From contig NZ_AP019791.1 of assembly GCF_007164525.1 (NCBI RefSeq), positions 2,343,501 to 2,407,500 on the forward strand: a stretch of 64,000 nt of DNA, given 5' to 3'. The DNA is from Rubrobacter xylanophilus (GTDB lineage Bacteria; Actinomycetota; Rubrobacteria; Rubrobacterales; Rubrobacteraceae). Under the pieces are notes generated by a model, which was not told where the DNA came from, did not search any database, and saw nothing but the letters and a program-made list of their open reading frames with translations. Of the stretch, positions 24,834 to 33,809 are shown piece by piece (the stretch's first letter is position 1; each line of letters begins with the position of its first letter). Made by a program: the position numbers and the translations under genes.

Positions 24834-26429
24834 CTAAGGGGATCGGTGGAGGGACTCGACGAACCGCTCGGTGCCGAGCGGGGCACCCGTGGCCCGCTCG
24901 ACGGTGTCGCGCCAGTTCTCGCGGGCGCCGGGCCCGAAGAGCGACTCCAGCAGGTAGAGCCCGGCCGAGCGGCTCCCGTAGAAGGGACCGCGGGTGACGT
25001 AGCGCTCCAGGTGGTCTCTGAGCTGGGCGGCGATGAGGTGTCCCAGCACGTAGTTGTGGTAGTAGACCGGCGAGACGGCGATGTGGATCTTGGCCGCCCA
25101 GTCCGGTTCGTCCCGGCCCGGCGGGCGCTCCAGGAGCTGGAGCCGACCGACGAGGTTCCACCACAGATCGTTCAGATCGTCCCTGTCGGGGTCGGAGTAC
25201 AGCTCCCGCTCGAAGCGGTACATCACCAGCGCCCAGCGGACGAAGACCAGCCGGTCGGCCCGTTCCCTCTCGCGCAGGTACTCCCGGACGCCTTCCAGCT
25301 CGGCCTCCGGCACGCCGGCGACGGAGGAGAGCCACTCGGGGTCCTCCGCCAGCGAGCCCATCATGAGGGCCATGGCCTCCGTGGTGGCCAGGTGGGCGTA
25401 GCCGCGCAGGAAGTAGGGGAGGTTCGGGTTGACATGCTTGTCGTAGACGGCGTGCCCGAACTCGTGCAGCAGGGTCTCCATCCAGTAGGCGCCCGGCCTG
25501 ACGTTCGCCAGCACCCGAACGTCGTAGGGGTACTCGCGCCCGATCCGGGTGCAGAAGGCGTGCTGGAGCTTGCCGGGCCGCTCTGCGAGGTCGCTGCGGG
25601 CGAGTACGTCGCGCACCTCCAGCCCGAGGGCGTCGTAGGTTCTCAGGGTGAGCTCCGCGAGGTCCCTCTCCCGGAAGAAGCCGTCCACGTCCGGGGCCTC
25701 ACCGGCTGTGGCCGCGAGGTCCTCCCGGCAGCTCTGGAAGAAGGGGTCGGCGTGATGCCAGGGCATCACCCGATCCGTCCCGAAGCGCTTCTTGAGGCCC
25801 TCGTCCAGGCGCCGCTTCAGCTCCCGGAAGGGGGTCTCCGTAGCCTCTTCGAGGCGGGACATGATGTCCTCCAGCTCTCCGGGCTCTATCTCCTGCAGCT
25901 CCAGCGAGCGGAGGTAGTGGTTCTCGTGGCCCTGCTCACGGGCGAGTTGGTTGCGCAGCCGGGCGAGCTCCCGGACGAGCGGGGCCGCCTCCCGGCCCAC
26001 GCTTTTCGAGGCCTCCCACGCCTCCCGCCGCAGCGCGTCATCGCGGGAGGTGCGCAGGATCTCACGGAGCTCGTTCTCCCCGACCTCCCGGCCCCCCACG
26101 GAGGCCCGGTGGTTCCCGTAGAGGGCGTTGGCCTCCGCCTCGAGCTCCTCTATGCGGGCCATGGTCTTGCGGTCGCCCTGGCAGGCGGCGAACGCCCCGT
26201 GGAGCACCTCGACCTGTCGCCGCAGCAGGGCGTTTCCGATCTCGTCGCGTTCGGCGTACCAGGAACGGACCTTACGGAAGGCGTCGGGGTCGGAGAAGAT
26301 CTCATTGTACTCCATCCCGGCGCGCACCAGCTCCTCGCGGGCCTCCTCGCTGCCGGTGGTGGCCAGCTTCCACCACGCCTCGGAGACGGCCCGCTCCGCC
26401 GGGGCGGCGCGCTCCCCGTAGCGGGCCAC
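24834..26429 (-). CDS. zinc metallopeptidase, M2/M3-like (gluzincin)
   Basis: About 531 residues, mostly helical. The zinc site is LLHEFGHAVYD with a downstream glutamate in LATTEAMALMMG, the gluzincin arrangement seen in M2 (ACE-like) and M3 (thimet-like) peptidases. IHIAVSPVYYHNYVLGHLIAAQL near the C-terminus carries tyrosine and histidine residues of the kind that stabilise the transition state in this clan. No signal peptide is seen, so it is probably cytoplasmic. GTG at 26429 is the first usual start after an in-frame stop (26478-26480); homology to LEARQIEEF just before it hints at a slightly earlier CTG start. Confidence 0.8.
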   Translation of the reverse strand: MARYGERAAPAERAVSEAWWKLATTGSEEAREELVRAGMEYNEIFSDPDAFRKVRSWYAERDEIGNALLRRQVEVLHGAFAACQGDRKTMARIEELEAEANALYGNHRASVGGREVGENELREILRTSRDDALRREAWEASKSVGREAAPLVRELARLRNQLAREQGHENHYLRSLELQEIEPGELEDIMSRLEEATETPFRELKRRLDEGLKKRFGTDRVMPWHHADPFFQSCREDLAATAGEAPDVDGFFRERDLAELTLRTYDALGLEVRDVLARSDLAERPGKLQHAFCTRIGREYPYDVRVLANVRPGAYWMETLLHEFGHAVYDKHVNPNLPYFLRGYAHLATTEAMALMMGSLAEDPEWLSSVAGVPEAELEGVREYLRERERADRLVFVRWALVMYRFERELYSDPDRDDLNDLWWNLVGRLQLLERPPGRDEPDWAAKIHIAVSPVYYHNYVLGHLIAAQLRDHLERYVTRGPFYGSRSAGLYLLESLFGPGARENWRDTVERATGAPLGTERFVESLHRSP

Positions 26430-26477
26430 GAACTCTTCTATCTGCCGGGCTTCCAGCTTCAGGGCCTCTGAGCCTCT

Positions 26478-27263
26478 CTAGCGGCGCGCGGCGCGCCGGT
26501 TGCCGAGGTAGATGACCAGAAGCAGCAGCGCCATGCCGACCGTGGCGAACTGCAGCAGCCCCACCGGGCCCCCCTGGCCGCCTACGACCAGCGCCGCCAC
26601 GAACACCAGCGCCACCCCCCAGTAACCGGCGGCCCGGTAGGCGAAGTACGCCGCGAGGAGCCCCGCCACCGTGTAGATCACCGGCATGAAGGGGGCGAGC
26701 GCCGCGAGCCAGACCAGCGGCCCCGGGTCGGCGGCCCCGGTCGCCCAGAGGCCCACCTGTCCGGCGGCGATGAACGCCGCGAACGAGCCCGCGAAGCTCA
26801 GGGCCCCGGTCTTCCAGTTCACCGGTTCCGGCTCGAAGTGGTGCGGCTCGTACCAGCGGGCCTCCCGGATCTCGTAGCGCCCCCGCACCCGGACGTTCTC
26901 CCGCCGGGAGCCGCGCTTGCCGCGCCGCAGGCGGTTGCGCAGCCGCTCGCCGAGGCCGGGCCCGCCCTCCGCCTCCCGCTGCGCGCGGCGGGCGGCGAGC
27001 TCGTCCTCCAGCTTGCTGAAGTCCAGGTCCGAGAGCTGGGAGGCGGCGAAGGCCAGATCCAGCTCCTCGTCGTGCCGGCGGCGGCGCTCCGGGTCGGAGA
27101 GCACCTCGTGCGCCTCCTGCAGGAGGGCGAACTCACGGGCGTCACCGCCGGGGCTGTCCGGGTGGCGCTCCTTCGCCAGCCGCCGGTAGGCGTTCCGGAT
27201 CTCCGCCTGCGAGGCGTCCCGCGGAACCCCGAGAACCTCGTAGTAGTTGACCTGATCCGCCAT
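26478..27263 (-). CDS. J-domain protein with C-terminal membrane segments
   Basis: 261 residues. The J domain (about 5-70) contains NYYEVLGVPRDASQAEIRNAYRRLAKERHPD, so the HPD motif that stimulates DnaK is intact. There is no Gly/Phe or zinc-finger region, so it is not DnaJ itself. After a basic linker, four or so hydrophobic helices from residue 155 onward suggest it tethers DnaK to the membrane. It sits just upstream of the metallopeptidase on the same strand, so the two may be expressed together. Confidence 0.88.
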   Translation of the reverse strand: MADQVNYYEVLGVPRDASQAEIRNAYRRLAKERHPDSPGGDAREFALLQEAHEVLSDPERRRRHDEELDLAFAASQLSDLDFSKLEDELAARRAQREAEGGPGLGERLRNRLRRGKRGSRRENVRVRGRYEIREARWYEPHHFEPEPVNWKTGALSFAGSFAAFIAAGQVGLWATGAADPGPLVWLAALAPFMPVIYTVAGLLAAYFAYRAAGYWGVALVFVAALVVGGQGGPVGLLQFATVGMALLLLVIYLGNRRAARR

Positions 27264-27277
27264 CTCTTGTCGCTATT

Positions 27278-28429
27278 CTAACCTACCGTCGCCCGGGAGA
27301 GGGCGAGCTCCATCTCCCTCCGGCACCAGGGGTCGCGCTCCCGATGTGCCGCCCCGGAGAGCTCCTCCTCCGCCCCGCCGATCTCCCCCAGCGCCCACGC
27401 CGCGTGCCCGCGCACGAGCGGCGAGGGATCCTCCCGCAGGCAGCCGACGAGCGCCGGGACGGCCTCCTCGAGCCTCAGGTTTCCCGCTACCACGCAGCAA
27501 TTGCGCAGCAGCCCGGCCCGTCCGGGGCGGGTGAGGGGGGTGCCGGCGAAGCGCCGTTCGAACTCCTCCTCGCTCCGGATGGCGAGCACCTCCGCAATCT
27601 TCAGGTACGGCCCGGCCCCGGCCTCTGCCGAGAACTCGGGCCACCGGCTCTTCCGCGCCTTCCGCCGGTTGTACGGGCAGACCTCCTGGCAGAGGTCGCA
27701 GCCGAAGGCCCAGTCCCCCACGAGCGGCCGCAGGCTGCGCGGGATCTCCCCGCGGTTCTCGATCGTCAGGTAGGAGATGCACAGCCGGGCGTCCACCACC
27801 CCGGGAGCCTTTATGGCCCCTGTGGGGCAGCGGTCGATGCACCGGGTGCACCTGCCGCAGGTCCCCTCGCCCGGGAGGTTCGGCTCGATCTTGAGGTCCA
27901 CGAGCAGCTCGGCGATGAAGAAGTACGATCCCATCGCCGGGTTGATGAGGCACGAGTTGCGCCCGAAGAAGCCCAGGCCCGCCCTCTGCGCCGCCGAGCG
28001 CTCGAGCAGCGGCACCGCGTCGGTGAAGGCGCGGGCCCTGATGCGGCACCCGAGCGCCTCCTCCAGCTCCCGCCGCAGCCCGAACAGCCGCTCCTTTATG
28101 ACCCGGTGGTAGTCGCGCCCCCAGGCGTAGCGCGCAACCCGTCCCCCGTCCCCCGGGTTCTCCGGGTGCTCCCCGGGGTAGTAGGAGACCCCGAGCGAGA
28201 TCACGCTCCGGGCGCTCTTCTGCAGCCGTCGGGGGTCGGAGAGGAGCTCCGGCGGGCGCCGCATGTAGCCCATTTCCCCCGCCATTCCCGCCTCCTGCCA
28301 CCGGCGCAGGCGCTCTCCGCCGCCCGCCAGCGGCTCGGCGCTCGTCACCCCCACGAGCTCGAAGCCCGCCGCCCGGGCCAGCTCCTCGACGACCTTCCTG
28401 TGCTCTCTGGCCGGCTCCGCCGTCTCCAC
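27278..28429 (-). CDS. queG: epoxyqueuosine reductase
   Basis: About 383 residues. It reduces epoxyqueuosine to queuosine in tRNA with cobalamin and two [4Fe-4S] clusters. The cluster motifs are CGRCTRCIDRCPTGAI and FGCDLCQEVCPYNRR. The segments RYAWGRDYHRVIKERL and AGLGFFGRNSCLINP are QueG signatures, and a HEAT-like C-terminal tail (RGHAAWALGEIGG) is present. GTG at 28429 is the likely start; longer in-frame starts would run through the divergent dehydrogenase gene. Confidence 0.93.
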   Translation of the reverse strand: METAEPAREHRKVVEELARAAGFELVGVTSAEPLAGGGERLRRWQEAGMAGEMGYMRRPPELLSDPRRLQKSARSVISLGVSYYPGEHPENPGDGGRVARYAWGRDYHRVIKERLFGLRRELEEALGCRIRARAFTDAVPLLERSAAQRAGLGFFGRNSCLINPAMGSYFFIAELLVDLKIEPNLPGEGTCGRCTRCIDRCPTGAIKAPGVVDARLCISYLTIENRGEIPRSLRPLVGDWAFGCDLCQEVCPYNRRKARKSRWPEFSAEAGAGPYLKIAEVLAIRSEEEFERRFAGTPLTRPGRAGLLRNCCVVAGNLRLEEAVPALVGCLREDPSPLVRGHAAWALGEIGGAEEELSGAAHRERDPWCRREMELALSRATVG

Positions 28430-28526
28430 TGCCTCGAGTATACCTGGGGCGTGGGTAGCGGGGCCGCCGCGGGTATATAACCTCAAAAAGGAAACGCTGA
28501 AAAACGTCTTCCGGAGGAGGTATGCC

Positions 28527-29924
28527 GTGGCCATCGCGACCGTGAACCCAGCCACCGGGGAAGAGCTCAAGCGCTTCGAGGCCCTGAGCCGGGAGGAGGT
28601 GGACGAGAGGATAGGGCACGCCGCCGAGGCCTTCCGGGGCTGGCGCGAGACCCCCGTGCAGGAGCGCTGCCGGCTCGTGGGTCGGGCCGCGGAGGTTCTG
28701 GAGGAGCGGGCCGAGAAGTTCGGGCGGCTCATCACCACCGAGATGGGCAAGCCGCTCGCCGCCGCCGTCGCCGAGGTGCGCAAGTGCGCCCGGGGTTGCC
28801 GCTACTACGCCGAGAACGCCGGGCGGTTCCTCGCCGACGAGGAGATAGAGCTCGAGGGAGCCCGGGCATTCGTCCGCTACCAGCCGTTGGGTCCGGTGCT
28901 CGCCGTCATGCCGTGGAACTTCCCGTTCTGGCAGGTCTTCCGGTTCGCGGCCCCCGCGCTCTCGGCCGGCAACGTGGGGCTCCTCAAGCACGCCTCCAAC
29001 GTGCCGCAGTGCGCCCTGGCCATAGAGGAGGTCTTCCTGCAGGCCGGCTTCCCCGAGGGTGTCTTCCAGACGCTGCTCATAAGCGCCTCTCAGGTGAGGG
29101 ACGTGATCTCCGACGCGCGGGTGCGGGCCGCCACCCTCACCGGCAGCACCCCGGCCGGCAGCGACGTCGGGGGGGAGGCCGGCAGGAACATAAAGCCGAG
29201 CGTGCTTGAGCTTGGGGGCAGCGATCCGTTCATCGTGATGCCCTCGGCGGATCTGGAGCGGGCGCTGGATACCGCGGTGACCTCGCGCACCCTCAACAAC
29301 GGCCAGTCGTGCATCAACGCCAAGCGGATCATCGTCCACGAACGGGTCGCCGAGGAGTTCACCCGCCGCTTCGTGGAGAAGATGGAGTCGCTCGAGGTCG
29401 GCGACCCAATGGACGAGACGACGGACATGGGACCGCTCGCGATGCCCTCCATCCTGGAGGGAGTAGACGAGCAGGTCCGCAGGAGCGTGGAGGCGGGGGC
29501 GAAGGTGCTCACCGGCGGTAAGCCGCTCGGCGGCCCGGGGTACTTCTACCCCCCGACGGTGCTCACGGACATCCCCGAGGGAACCCCGGCCCGCGACGAG
29601 GAGATCTTCGGCCCCGTAGCCTCGCTTTTCGTCGTCCGGGACGTCGACGAGGCGATCCGGCTGGCCAACGAGACCCCCTTCGGGCTGGGTTCCAGCGCCT
29701 GGACCAACGATCCGGAGGAGCAGGAGCGCTTCATAAACGAGATAGAGGCCGGGATGGTGTACATAAACCGGCTGGTGGAGTCCACGCCCGAGGTGCCCTT
29801 CGGCGGGGTGAAGAACTCGGGCTACGGCCGGGAGCTCTCCCACTTCGGTATCCGGGAGTTCGTGAACATAAAGACCGTGTGGATCGAATCCTCCGGCGGA
29901 GAGCCCGGCCAGGGGGTGGAGTAG
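28527..29924 (+). CDS. succinate-semialdehyde dehydrogenase-type aldehyde dehydrogenase
   Basis: 465 residues. The N-terminus (ATVNPATGEELKRFE) and LAVMPWNFPFWQVFRF are typical of the NAD(P)-dependent SSADH (GabD) group. Catalytic Glu is in VLELGGSDPF and catalytic Cys in NNGQSCINAKRI, both intact. It would oxidise succinate semialdehyde to succinate, closing GABA catabolism, though no GABA transaminase is nearby. GTG at 28527 is eight bases after GGAGGAGG; an ATG at 28522 is out of frame. It is divergent from queG. Confidence 0.87.
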   Translation: MAIATVNPATGEELKRFEALSREEVDERIGHAAEAFRGWRETPVQERCRLVGRAAEVLEERAEKFGRLITTEMGKPLAAAVAEVRKCARGCRYYAENAGRFLADEEIELEGARAFVRYQPLGPVLAVMPWNFPFWQVFRFAAPALSAGNVGLLKHASNVPQCALAIEEVFLQAGFPEGVFQTLLISASQVRDVISDARVRAATLTGSTPAGSDVGGEAGRNIKPSVLELGGSDPFIVMPSADLERALDTAVTSRTLNNGQSCINAKRIIVHERVAEEFTRRFVEKMESLEVGDPMDETTDMGPLAMPSILEGVDEQVRRSVEAGAKVLTGGKPLGGPGYFYPPTVLTDIPEGTPARDEEIFGPVASLFVVRDVDEAIRLANETPFGLGSSAWTNDPEEQERFINEIEAGMVYINRLVESTPEVPFGGVKNSGYGRELSHFGIREFVNIKTVWIESSGGEPGQGVE

Positions 29925-29986
29925 GCGCTGACGCGTGAACGCCATCGCAGAACCTCCGCTCCGGGGAGGGTAGCTTTTCCCGGTAG

Positions 29987-30445
29987 ATGAACCCATCCGT
30001 GCGCAACCTGCTGGTCCTGGGCGCCGCCTGGGGTCTCCTGCTGGCGGCGCCCCCGGCCGTCCTGATGGCCGGGGAACCGGACTTTTTCTTGCTCGCGGCG
30101 TTGCTCGGGGCCGCGCTGGCGGGAGCGCTGGGCACCCTCGCGGCGGCGCGGTCCCTCTCGGGGGGGAGCGGGGGGCTCCGGGCTCTGCTGGGCTTCGGGG
30201 CCCGGCAGGGGCTTTCGGGCGGCGCGGTCGCCGCCGGGCTCGTGTGGGTCGCGATGGCGGTCTCCATCGCCGGCGTCTCCCCGGCGGAGCCCGGGGGGAT
30301 CTCCGCTCTGATGCGCCCGGCGGTCTTCGTGGGGAGCTTCTTCGTCGCCCTCTCCGTCTTTGTCTACGCCCTGCTGGCCGGCCTGCTGTTTGGGCCGGTT
30401 GTGGGCCTGCTCGCAGTCCGTCTACTGAGGAAGGGGGAGGCGTGA
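29987..30445 (+). CDS. small polytopic membrane protein
   Basis: 152 residues with four predicted helices (starting NLLVLGAAWGLLLAAPPAVLMAG) and a basic end (RLLRKGEA). I recognise no family. The stop overlaps the start of the following membrane protein gene (GTGA), so the two are probably made together and could form one complex. Confidence 0.65.
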   Translation: MNPSVRNLLVLGAAWGLLLAAPPAVLMAGEPDFFLLAALLGAALAGALGTLAAARSLSGGSGGLRALLGFGARQGLSGGAVAAGLVWVAMAVSIAGVSPAEPGGISALMRPAVFVGSFFVALSVFVYALLAGLLFGPVVGLLAVRLLRKGEA

Positions 30446-30984
30446 TCCTCGCGCGTCTCGTGGGCGTCGGTGCCCTCTACGGGTTCACCTTCATGATCGT
30501 AAAGTCGCTCTTCCCGATGCCGCTGATGCTGCTGCTCTTGCAGGGCGAGCAGGGCGGCGAAGGGAACCTGACGGTGCTTGTTCTGGTGTACATGGCCGCC
30601 GGCCTCGTGGGCGGCGTCGTCGCGGCCCCGCTCTTTGGGCTCCTGCTGCTCTCCAGGCGCAAGGGGGGCAGTATAAGTCCTCACTCATCCGGCGCCCGAC
30701 TCGTGCTGAGCCTGGGGCTGAGCCTGACGATGGGCGTGATCTCGGCGCTCCTGATCCTGCTCTCCTACGCCGCCGGCGTCTTGCAGCCCGGCGGCGTGCT
30801 CGACCCGCTCAAGCTCATCCAGAGCTCCAACTTCCCCACCGGAACGCCCTTCCTGGTGGCCTGGACCATAGCCCGAGATCTCCTCCCCGCCGGGCTCGCC
30901 GGGCTATTCCTCGCCCCGGTGGGCGGCGGTATGCTGGTCCGGCTGTACGCCTCGGACCGCCCGCGGCAGCCCCGAAGCCTCTAG
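30442..30984 (+). CDS. polytopic membrane protein
   Basis: About 180 residues with five or so hydrophobic segments (LVGVGALYGFTFMIVKSLF, VLVYMAAGLVGGVVAAPLFGLLLL and others). Function unknown. GTG at 30442 overlaps the preceding stop. It converges with a small minus-strand gene and overlaps its stop by four bases. Confidence 0.6.
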   Translation: MILARLVGVGALYGFTFMIVKSLFPMPLMLLLLQGEQGGEGNLTVLVLVYMAAGLVGGVVAAPLFGLLLLSRRKGGSISPHSSGARLVLSLGLSLTMGVISALLILLSYAAGVLQPGGVLDPLKLIQSSNFPTGTPFLVAWTIARDLLPAGLAGLFLAPVGGGMLVRLYASDRPRQPRSL

Positions 30985-31229
30985 AGGATGCTGACCAGCG
31001 GAGAGATCTTGCACTCCGCCAGCGTGTAGTCCTCCGCCCGGCGGGGAGCCCGCACCAGATACTCCGTGCAGTTGCCCCGGCAGTCGTCCTTGCCGCAGGG
31101 AACCTCTATGGTCCCCAGATCCTCCACGATCCGCACCACCGGATCCAGCCCATCCCCAGGCACCGCGTCCACCCGGCGCACGTACTCCCCCTCCTCAAAC
31201 TGCTCCCTGCCGTAGCGGTAGACCACCAT
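30981..31229 (-). CDS. small cysteine-containing protein, unknown
   Basis: 82 residues, acidic, with a cluster VPCGKDDCRGNCTEYL that could bind a metal or form disulfides, and a later lone Cys (AECKISP). No family recognised. ATG start. Coding status is supported by its position between flanking genes and by amino acid composition only. Confidence 0.5.
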   Translation of the reverse strand: MVVYRYGREQFEEGEYVRRVDAVPGDGLDPVVRIVEDLGTIEVPCGKDDCRGNCTEYLVRAPRRAEDYTLAECKISPLVSIL

Positions 31230-31310
31230 ACACCAATTCTACACCCGTTTGATCTGGATCACACTTCGTCGCCCCAAAGTAACAACTCAGTAACATCCCC
31301 GCCCAACCCC

Positions 31311-31338
31311 TTGTCCACCGCCCCACCCGTGGTAGATT
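31311..31338 (+). promoter_or_regulatory. promoter for the FUSC-like gene
   Basis: TTGTCC (31311-31316) and TAGATT (31333-31338) lie 16 bases apart, about 50 bases before the ATG at 31386. A GGGAGGTGAT ribosome site follows. Confidence 0.45.
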
Positions 31339-31385
31339 CTTCGCTTTGTTATGTGCAAAAAGCATATACAGAAGGGAGGTGATAG

Positions 31386-32519
31386 ATGACGTTTTCGGCG
31401 GTAGTGAGGGGCTTTGAGGCTGCCGGGCTGCGGGCGTTCGGCGGGGCGCTGGAGCGGCTGCGGTACGGGTGGTGGCCGGTGGTACAGTCGGCGGTGGCGG
31501 CGAGCCTTGCGTGGTATCTGGCGGAGGTTCTTCTGGGGCACGAGCGGCCGTTCGTTGCGGCGATCGCGGCGGTGATCTCCGTCGGGGCCGTCGCCGGGCA
31601 GACGCTCCGGCGGGCTGCGGAGTGGATCCTGGGGGTTGCGCTGGGGCTTGCGGTCGCGGACCTCATCATGCTGGCCATCGGCACCGGGGTTCTCCAGACC
31701 GGGTTCATCGTGGGGCTGGCGATGGCGGTGGCGCTCATGATCCGGGGTGGGGTGATGCTGGTGACGGAGGCGGGCGTCTCCGCGTTGCTGGTGGCCAACC
31801 TAGACCCCACGACCTACGGCGTCTCCCCGGACAGGTTCGTCGAGGCGCTGGTGGGCGGGGGCACGGCGCTCGCGGTGAGCGCGCTCTTTCCGAGCGATCC
31901 CCGGGCCCGGGTCGAGCGGACCGCCGACCGCACCCTCGTCACGCTGGCGGCGGTACAGCGCGAGATCTCGGCGGCCCTCGACGGTGGAGACCTTGATCGC
32001 GCGGAGCGGGCGCTTCGGGAGGCCCGGGGCATAGATGCCCGGGTGGCGGAGCTGCGGGAGACGCTCGACGGCGGCTACGAGATCGCCCGTTACTCCCCGC
32101 CGCGCCGGAGAGTGCTGGGGCAGCTCTCCTACTACGCCACGGCCGCTGAGCAGCTCGACCTCGCGGTGCGCAACACCCGCGTCCTGGCCCGCGCGGCGGT
32201 GAGCATGGTGCAGGAGCGGGGGGCCGCGCCGCCCGCTGTGTGCTCGGCCATAGAGGATCTCGCCCGGGCGGTCGAGGCGCTCGACGCCTACCTGGACAGG
32301 CCCGAGCATCCGCTCGACACCCGCGCCTTCGCCCTGCAGGCCGCTTCCAAGGCCACCGCCGTGCTCCGGGAGCGCACCGATCTGGAGACCAGCGTGCTGG
32401 TCGGTCAGATCCGGTCGACCGCCCTTGATCTGCTGCAGGCCTCCGGCATGAGCTCCCCGGAGGCGCTCCGGGCGATGCGCGAGGCCTGCTCCGTTGCACC
32501 CTCCAGCGAGCGGTGCTAG
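31386..32519 (+). CDS. FUSC/aromatic acid exporter family membrane protein
   Basis: 377 residues. The N-terminal half has five or six closely packed helices starting at about residue 28 (WWPVVQSAVAASLAWYLAEVLLG), then a large cytoplasmic helical domain from about residue 175. This is the architecture of FUSC/DUF939-type efflux components related to AaeB. The exact substrate cannot be told. It starts after GGGAGGTGAT. It stands alone between a convergent pair and the MFS gene. Confidence 0.8.
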   Translation: MTFSAVVRGFEAAGLRAFGGALERLRYGWWPVVQSAVAASLAWYLAEVLLGHERPFVAAIAAVISVGAVAGQTLRRAAEWILGVALGLAVADLIMLAIGTGVLQTGFIVGLAMAVALMIRGGVMLVTEAGVSALLVANLDPTTYGVSPDRFVEALVGGGTALAVSALFPSDPRARVERTADRTLVTLAAVQREISAALDGGDLDRAERALREARGIDARVAELRETLDGGYEIARYSPPRRRVLGQLSYYATAAEQLDLAVRNTRVLARAAVSMVQERGAAPPAVCSAIEDLARAVEALDAYLDRPEHPLDTRAFALQAASKATAVLRERTDLETSVLVGQIRSTALDLLQASGMSSPEALRAMREACSVAPSSERC

Positions 32520-32600
32520 CCTTCCCGCGGTGATCCGCGTGGGCGACATTCCGGCGTAGGCTTCCCCGCCGCCCGTCCTCTTCGCCCGAAAGGAGCCTGG

Positions 32601-33773
32601 TTGCCCATGCCGTCTCCGCTACCCGCCCGCTTCCTCACCGTGCTGTTGCTCTTCTCCTCCATGGGGGCCCACGTGGGCGTGTGGGCCGTGCTGCTCGCCG
32701 ACCTGGCACGCCACCTGGGGCTCTCGCCGGCCTCCCTCGGGCTGGCGCTCGCCCTCCAGTCGGCCTCCGGCGTCGCCGGCCTCCTCGCCGCCGGCCGGGC
32801 CGTCGACCGCCTCGGCCGGCGGCCCGTTCTGGTCGCCGGGATCTCCGGGACCGGCGCCTACCTCCTCCTGCTCCCGTTCGTCGAGGGCTACGCCGCGCTG
32901 CTCGCCGTGCTGGCCCTCTCCGGGACGGCCGGCTTCTACGACCTCTCCTGCAACCTCCTCGGTGGGGACTACGAACGGCAGACCGGACATCGCGCCATGA
33001 TCCTCTTCCACGCCGGCTTCAGCGGCGGCGCGGGGCTCGGAGCCCTCGGTTCCGGGATGGCGCTCGCCGCGGGGGCGGGCTACGAGGCCGTCTACGCGGC
33101 GGCGGGAACGGCGCTCCTGGCGCTCGCGCTCGCCGCCCTCCGGCTGCCGCTCCCCGGAGACGCCCCGGCGCCCGGCGAGGAGGCCGGCGGAGAGTCCCCC
33201 GGCCGACTTTCCTCCGCCGTGTTCGTCTGCGCGGCCCTCGTCTTCGTGTGTTTCTTCGCCGACGCGGCGATCGAGGGGTACGCCTCCCTCTACCTGCGCG
33301 GCGCTCTGGGCTCCGGAGCCTTCCTCGGGGGAGCCGCCATCGCCGGGATGTACCTCGCCGGAGCCGCGGGCCGGTTGCTCGGGGCCGCCGCCGTGGCCCG
33401 CCTCGGCGAACGGTGGGTGCTCGCGGGGGCCGGACTCCTGGCGGCGGCGGGGCTCGTGGCAGCCGCCCTGGCGGGCTCGGCCTCCCGGGCGGCGGCGGGG
33501 CTCGTGCTCGTGGGGGTGGCCCTCTCCCCGGTCGCGCCGCTGGCCTTCTCGCTCACCGCCCGGGCCGCCCCCGGCAGCGGGCGGGCCGTCTCGGTCGTCA
33601 CAGCGGCCGGGTACCTGGCCTTCACCGCGGGCCCGGTGCTCTTCGGAGCTTTGGCCGACGCCCTCTCGCTCGGCGCGGCGTTCCTGCTGCTGGGGGTGCT
33701 CTGCTTTGCCCTCGCGCCGCTCGCCCGGTTCCCCACCGGGCGGCTCTGGAAGCGGTCCCCCGGTGCGCGGTAG
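32601..33773 (+). CDS. MFS transporter
   Basis: 390 residues with 12 predicted helices and the MFS loop motif RAVDRLGRRPVLVAG between helices 2 and 3. The middle loop (GDAPAPGEEAGGES) separates two six-helix halves. Substrate unknown. TTG at 32601 is five bases after AAGGAG; ATG at 32607 is also possible. The alpha-glucosidase gene follows 36 bases later on the same strand, so sugar uptake is a possible role. Confidence 0.88.
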   Translation: MPMPSPLPARFLTVLLLFSSMGAHVGVWAVLLADLARHLGLSPASLGLALALQSASGVAGLLAAGRAVDRLGRRPVLVAGISGTGAYLLLLPFVEGYAALLAVLALSGTAGFYDLSCNLLGGDYERQTGHRAMILFHAGFSGGAGLGALGSGMALAAGAGYEAVYAAAGTALLALALAALRLPLPGDAPAPGEEAGGESPGRLSSAVFVCAALVFVCFFADAAIEGYASLYLRGALGSGAFLGGAAIAGMYLAGAAGRLLGAAAVARLGERWVLAGAGLLAAAGLVAAALAGSASRAAAGLVLVGVALSPVAPLAFSLTARAAPGSGRAVSVVTAAGYLAFTAGPVLFGALADALSLGAAFLLLGVLCFALAPLARFPTGRLWKRSPGAR

Positions 33774-33809
33774 CCTACCCTTCTGCCGGAGAAGAGAGAC
33801 GGGAGGAAC